From Buttiauxella sp. A111 (lineage in GTDB: Bacteria > Pseudomonadota > Gammaproteobacteria > Enterobacterales > Enterobacteriaceae): 32,443 bases of DNA. Location: positions 1-32,443 of the forward strand of contig NZ_BJFN01000013.1 of the NCBI RefSeq assembly GCF_014189855.1. Reading direction: 5' to 3'. The translations under genes and the position numbers were made by a program. The notes beneath the pieces were generated by a model. The model did no database searches and had not been told where the DNA came from. It saw only the letters and a list, made by a program, of their open reading frames with translations. Of this stretch, positions 29,070-32,443 are shown in pieces (position 1 is the stretch's first letter; every line of letters starts with the position of its first letter).

Positions 29070-30362
29070 TTACTTCGCGTTTTCACGCTCAATGGCGCGA
29101 TAGCCAATGTCTGAGCGGCTAAAACTGCCATCCCAGCGGATATCCTTCATCAACTCATAAGCACGCTGCTGTGCAAGCGCTACGGTATCGCCTAATGCGG
29201 TGACACATAATACGCGCCCGCCGTTAGTCACTACCATATCGTCTTCACGCAGACGGGTTCCAGCGTGGAACACTTTGCCATCCGCCACTTCTTCCAACGG
29301 CAGGCCATGAATGACATCACCGTTACGGTAATCCGCAGGATAACCGCCAGCAGCCATCACGACGCCCAGTGACGGACGCTCGTCCCACTTTGAGGTCGTC
29401 TCATTCAACTTGCCGTCACATGCGGCGAGGCACAATTCGACCAGGTCCGATTGCAGGCGCAGCATAATAGGCTGGGTTTCAGGGTCGCCAAAACGGCAGT
29501 TAAATTCGATAACCTTTGGATTGCCAAGTTTATCAATCATCAGACCCGCATACAGAAAACCGGTGTAGGTATTCCCTTCAGCAGCCATGCCACGCACGGT
29601 TGGCCAGATAACTAAATCCATTGCGCGCTGATGCACTTCATCAGTGACAACGGGAGCCGGAGAGTAAGCGCCCATACCGCCAGTGTTCGGGCCGCTATCG
29701 CCATCCCCAACACGTTTATGATCCTGGCTGGTGGCCATTGGCAGCACGTTCTCTCCGTCGACCATGACGATGAAGCTGGCTTCTTCGCCATCAAGGAACT
29801 CTTCCACCACGATGCGATGACCCGCGTCGCCGAATGCGTTGCCCGCCAGCATATCGTTCACTGCGGCTTCCGCTTCTTCGAGCGTCATCGCAACAATGAC
29901 GCCTTTACCTGCGGCCAGACCATCGGCCTTAATCACAATCGGCGCGCCTTTTTCACGGACGTACGCCAGCGCTGGCTCCACCTCGGTGAAGTTTTGGTAT
30001 TCGGCGGTTGGGATTTTATGGCGAGCCAGGAAATCCTTAGTGAAGGCTTTGGAGCCTTCTAATTGTGCTGCACCCTGAGTTGGGCCAAATATTTTCAGAC
30101 CAGCCGCGCGGAAGGCATCCACGACGCCAATCACCAGCGGCGCTTCTGGCCCAACAATCGTCAGGTCGATCTTCTCATTTTGCGCAAAGCTTAACAGAGC
30201 CGGGATATCGGTTGGGCTAATCGCCACGTTCTGCAAAGCCGGTTCCAGAGCTGTGCCGGCATTGCCTGGCGCGACAAATACAGTGCGTACTAATGGTGAC
30301 TGCGACGCTTTCCAGGCCAGCGCGTGTTCGCGCCCGCCATTACCAATCACTAATACTTTCAT
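29070..30362 (-). CDS. purD: Phosphoribosylamine-glycine ligase (GAR synthetase) PurD
   Basis: PurD joins phosphoribosylamine and glycine with ATP, the second step of purine synthesis. The product has 430 residues (E. coli 429). It begins MKVLVIGNGGREHALAWK (N-domain). The ATP-grasp core shows PIVIKADGLAAGKGVIVA, HRIVVEEFLDGEEAS, TGGMGAYSPAPV and FNCRFGDPETQP. The gene lies 17 bases behind purH on the minus strand and shares its PurR-controlled promoter. The zraP-zraS-zraR genes that E. coli K-12 carries between yjaH and purD are missing here. Confidence 0.97.
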   Translation of the reverse strand: MKVLVIGNGGREHALAWKASQSPLVRTVFVAPGNAGTALEPALQNVAISPTDIPALLSFAQNEKIDLTIVGPEAPLVIGVVDAFRAAGLKIFGPTQGAAQLEGSKAFTKDFLARHKIPTAEYQNFTEVEPALAYVREKGAPIVIKADGLAAGKGVIVAMTLEEAEAAVNDMLAGNAFGDAGHRIVVEEFLDGEEASFIVMVDGENVLPMATSQDHKRVGDGDSGPNTGGMGAYSPAPVVTDEVHQRAMDLVIWPTVRGMAAEGNTYTGFLYAGLMIDKLGNPKVIEFNCRFGDPETQPIMLRLQSDLVELCLAACDGKLNETTSKWDERPSLGVVMAAGGYPADYRNGDVIHGLPLEEVADGKVFHAGTRLREDDMVVTNGGRVLCVTALGDTVALAQQRAYELMKDIRWDGSFSRSDIGYRAIERENAK

Positions 30363-30379
30363 ATATAGAGGCTCCAGGA

Positions 30380-31969
30380 TTAATGGCGGAAGTGGCGCAT
30401 GTCAGTAAAGATCATTGCGATCCCATGTTCGTCAGCGGCGGCGATCACTTCGTCATCACGGATCGAACCGCCAGGCTGGATAACACAACTCACGCCGACT
30501 GCTGCTGCTGCATCAATACCATCGCGGAACGGGAAGAACGCATCGGATGCCATTGCAGAGCCTTTCACTTCCAGACCTTCATCGGCGGCTTTAATACCGG
30601 CAATCTTGGCAGAGTAAACACGGCTCATTTGACCGGCGCCTATGCCGATAGTCATATTCTCGCGGGCATAAACAATCGCATTGGACTTCACGAACTTCGC
30701 GACTTTCCAACAGAACAGTGCATCACGCAGTTCTTGCTCGGAAGGCTGGCGTTTGCTGACCACTCGCAGGTCGGCGGCAGTCACCATTCCCAAATCGCGA
30801 TCTTGTACTAACAGACCACCGTTGACGCGTTTGAAATCCAGACCCGGAACGCGCTGCTGCCACTGGCCACAAGTTAGTACGCGAACATTTTGTTTCGCTG
30901 CCGTTATCTTCAATGCTTCTTCGCTTGCCGATGGGGCAATAATCACTTCGACAAACTGGCGAGAGATAATGGCTTGCGCAGTCTCGGCATCCAGTTCACG
31001 GTTAAACGCGATGATGCCGCCGAATGCTGAAGTCGGATCGGTTTTGTAAGCGCGATCATAAGCATCTAATAAGGAGTTGCTGACAGCCACGCCGCAAGGG
31101 TTGGCATGCTTCACGATAACGCAGGCAGGTTCGCTAAACTCTTTTACGCATTCCAGTGCCGCATCGGTATCGGCAATGTTGTTATAAGAAAGCGCTTTGC
31201 CCTGAACTTGCGTTGCAGTAGCGACGGATGCTTCTTTAATTTCTTCTTCTATATAGAAGGCAGCTTGCTGGTGGCTGTTTTCACCGTAACGCATATCCTG
31301 CTTCTTAATGAAGTTCAGGTTGAGCGTACGAGGGAAACGACCGGAAGGTGCGTTGCTCTCACCATGATAAGCAGGAACCAGGCTACCGAAATAGTTGGCG
31401 ATCATGCTGTCGTAAGCGGCGGTGTGTTCGAATGCCTTAATCGCTAAATCGAAACGCGTCTCCAGGGTAAGAGAACCTTCGTTAGCATCCAGCTCATTAA
31501 TAATCGCCTGGTAGTCGCTGCTCTTAACCACGATCGCGACATCTTTATGGTTCTTCGCCGCGGAGCGCACCATGGTTGGACCGCCGATATCAATATTCTC
31601 TACCGCATCTTCCAGAGAGCAGCCTTCGCGGGCAACAGTCTGAGCAAACGGATAGAGATTGACGACAACCATATCAATTGGGGAGATTGCGTGTTGTTCC
31701 ATGATGGCATCATCCTGGCCGCGACGACCCAGAATGCCGCCGTGGACTTTTGGATGCAGGGTTTTGACGCGTCCATCCATCATCTCCGGAAAACCGGTGT
31801 AGTCAGAGACTTCGGTTACCGGCAGGCCAGCATCAGCCAGCAGACGAGCGGTTCCGCCTGTAGAGAGCAGCACTACACCACGTTGGGAAAGTGCCTGGGC
31901 GAATTCGACGATACCGGCTTTGTCAGAAACACTGAGCAGAGCGCGGCGTACAGGACGACGTTGTTGCAT
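30380..31969 (-). CDS. purH: Bifunctional AICAR formyltransferase / IMP cyclohydrolase PurH
   Basis: PurH carries out the last two steps of IMP synthesis: formylation of AICAR with 10-formyl-tetrahydrofolate, then ring closure. The product has 529 residues, the E. coli length. The N-terminal IMP cyclohydrolase domain (MGS-like) has [31 protein letters not shown] and [14 protein letters not shown]-like sequence. The C-terminal transferase domain has [12 protein letters not shown], the catalytic [24 protein letters not shown] and [10 protein letters not shown]. It is the first gene of the purHD unit; AAGGG precedes the ATG. The leader carries a long hairpin and the promoter a PurR box. Confidence 0.97.
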   Translation of the reverse strand: MQQRRPVRRALLSVSDKAGIVEFAQALSQRGVVLLSTGGTARLLADAGLPVTEVSDYTGFPEMMDGRVKTLHPKVHGGILGRRGQDDAIMEQHAISPIDMVVVNLYPFAQTVAREGCSLEDAVENIDIGGPTMVRSAAKNHKDVAIVVKSSDYQAIINELDANEGSLTLETRFDLAIKAFEHTAAYDSMIANYFGSLVPAYHGESNAPSGRFPRTLNLNFIKKQDMRYGENSHQQAAFYIEEEIKEASVATATQVQGKALSYNNIADTDAALECVKEFSEPACVIVKHANPCGVAVSNSLLDAYDRAYKTDPTSAFGGIIAFNRELDAETAQAIISRQFVEVIIAPSASEEALKITAAKQNVRVLTCGQWQQRVPGLDFKRVNGGLLVQDRDLGMVTAADLRVVSKRQPSEQELRDALFCWKVAKFVKSNAIVYARENMTIGIGAGQMSRVYSAKIAGIKAADEGLEVKGSAMASDAFFPFRDGIDAAAAVGVSCVIQPGGSIRDDEVIAAADEHGIAMIFTDMRHFRH

Positions 31970-32005
31970 GGTTTGATCCCTTAGCTTTGGTTCGCATATA
32001 GAAGA

Positions 32006-32065
32006 GCGTTAGCTGAATTTTAGTTATTTCCCCTAAAACTCAGCTAACGCCCCAAAACGGGGCGT
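32006..32065 (-). other. purH leader: long hairpin and a neighbouring competing hairpin
   Basis: On the minus strand 18 bases (32050 to 32033) pair with 32023 to 32006 (one G-U pair), with a 9-nt loop. They are followed by TCTTCTATAT, a terminator-like form. Just before it, ACGCCCC and GGGGCGT (32065 to 32047) form a 7-bp stem that shares four bases with the base of the long stem. On the plus strand this shorter stem is followed by CCTTTT and could stop transcription coming from that side. Confidence 0.6.
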
Positions 32066-32082
32066 CCTTTTAATGCGGGTGC

Positions 32083-32104
32083 ATTGTAGCGAAAACGTTT
32101 GCGT
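32083..32104 (-). promoter_or_regulatory. purHD promoter -10 with PurR box
   Basis: On the minus strand ACGCAAACGTTTTCGC (32104 to 32089) matches the PurR operator consensus. It is followed directly by TACAAT (32088 to 32083; 5 of 6), the -10 box. PurR with hypoxanthine or guanine bound should therefore block polymerase. No good -35 was found at the standard distance (TTGCGA lies 21 bases upstream of the -10). Confidence 0.85.
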
Positions 32105-32136
32105 CGCGCTCGCAAAATTTGGGTCTTCATCACGAT

Positions 32137-32157
32137 TGTGGATAACTTTGTGCACAA
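32137..32157. promoter_or_regulatory. DnaA-box-like pair between purH and the rRNA promoters
   Basis: TGTGGATAA (32137-32145) is the exact complement of the consensus DnaA box TTATCCACA. It is followed by the perfect palindrome TTGTGCACAA (32148-32157), itself close to a DnaA box on either strand. The role is unknown. Confidence 0.4.
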
Positions 32158-32221
32158 CTGCGTATAAGGCGGGGTTTTGCTGGGGATTGCAGCAGTCAGT
32201 AAAATTAGTGCAAATTTAGGG

Positions 32222-32258
32222 TTGCAGCCTCAGGAGAACTCCCTATAATGCGCCTCCA
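32222..32258 (+). promoter_or_regulatory. rRNA operon promoter P1
   Basis: TTGCAG (32222-32227), a 16-base spacer, and TATAAT (32244-32249) are followed by a GC-rich discriminator GCGCCTCC and an A at 32258 as the probable start. These are the rrn P1 hallmarks: the 16-base spacer and GC discriminator underlie ppGpp/DksA and growth-rate control. The AT-rich stretch just upstream (about 32200-32219) fits an UP element. Confidence 0.93.
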
Positions 32259-32304
32259 TCGACACGGAACATGTGAACAACATCACAGAGTAACGGCGGC
32301 GATG

Positions 32305-32338
32305 AGAGTCAAATACCCTGAAATTAAGGGTTGACTCT
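32305..32338 (+). repeat. Inverted repeat overlapping the P2 -35 box
   Basis: AGAGTCA-AAT-ACCCT and AGGGT-TGACTCT form a 12-bp interrupted repeat with a 7-nt loop. The 3' arm contains TTGACT, the -35 of P2. In transcripts from P1 this would be a hairpin. Confidence 0.6.
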
Positions 32339-32358
32339 GAAAGAGGAAAGCGTAATAT
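32331..32358 (+). promoter_or_regulatory. rRNA operon promoter P2
   Basis: TTGACT (32331-32336) and TAATAT (32353-32358) with a 16-base spacer, about 105 bases after P1, followed by ACGCCACC. This is the standard tandem arrangement of enterobacterial rRNA operons. Confidence 0.93.
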
Positions 32359-32364
32359 ACGCCA

Positions 32365-32443
32365 CCTCGAGTTAGCAAGCGAAAGCGCGTAACTCACTGC
32401 TCTTTAACAATTTATCAGACAATCTGTGTGGGCACTCGCAGGA
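32365..32443 (+). ncRNA. rRNA operon leader (5' external part; boxB and boxA), partial
   Basis: The leader shows a boxB-like stem GAGTTA / TAACTC with a GAAA-containing loop (32369-32395). The boxA sequence TGCTCTTTAACAA (32398-32410) follows, where NusB-S10 and other factors bind for antitermination, and then the conserved ATTTATCAGACAATCTGTGTGG-type sequence. The position next to purH corresponds to E. coli rrnE. The 16S gene begins beyond the window. Confidence 0.92.

Noticed and set aside
32137-32157. A replication origin at the DnaA-like boxes
   Set aside because: There are only one or two boxes, no AT-rich 13-mer unwinding region, no GATC clustering, and the gene context (purH-rrn) is not that of oriC.

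Overview
This window is a chromosomal segment of an enterobacterium (family Enterobacteriaceae, order Enterobacterales). Nearly every conserved gene product matches what I remember of the Escherichia coli proteins in length and motifs, and the order tufB-secE-nusG-rplKAJL-rpoBC ... thiCEFSGH-rsd-nudC-hemE-nfi-yjaG-hupA-yjaH-purD-purH-rrn is that of the E. coli 'rif' region. It is not E. coli K-12. The zraPSR genes expected between yjaH and purD are absent, and a carbohydrate PTS locus sits between rpoC and thiH. I cannot name the genus from the sequence alone.

Layout. 1-374: 3' end of tufB and its terminator. 610-1540: secE-nusG (preprotein translocase subunit; transcription factor). 1700-12726: rplK-rplA-rplJ-rplL-rpoB-rpoC, with an L11/L1 leader, an L10 leader with a kink-turn helix, the partial terminator between rplL and rpoB, and a strong rpoC terminator. 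12832-18377: accessory sugar locus. IIB-IIA lie on the minus strand. They diverge from IIC and a GH4 6-phospho-beta-glycosidase on the plus strand. A GntR/HutC regulator follows on the minus strand, and then a divergent AgaS-like SIS-domain isomerase/deaminase. 18396-23958: the thiCEFSGH operon (minus) with a TPP riboswitch. 24016-24519: rsd (anti-sigma70, minus). 24639-29024: nudC, hemE, nfi, yjaG, hupA, yjaH (plus). 29070-31969: purH-purD (minus) under a PurR box. 32089-32443: promoters P1 and P2 plus boxB/boxA leader of an rRNA operon in the position of E. coli rrnE; the 16S gene itself lies beyond the window.

How it works together. Most of the window is core growth machinery: translation factor, ribosomal proteins, RNA polymerase, HU, rRNA promoter, purine, thiamine and haem synthesis. 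Known controls are visible: r-protein translational operators, a TPP riboswitch, a PurR operator, and tandem rRNA promoters with antitermination signals. The accessory locus looks like a self-contained uptake and catabolic module. A lactose/cellobiose-type PTS would bring in and phosphorylate a beta-linked disaccharide, the GH4 enzyme would split it, and the SIS enzyme would feed the resulting (possibly amino-) sugar phosphate into glycolysis. Its divergent control region carries two CRP-like sites of identical half-site pattern and a 16-bp perfect palindrome that fits a HutC-type GntR operator. This module is the part of the window most likely to be undescribed; its substrate is my inference only.
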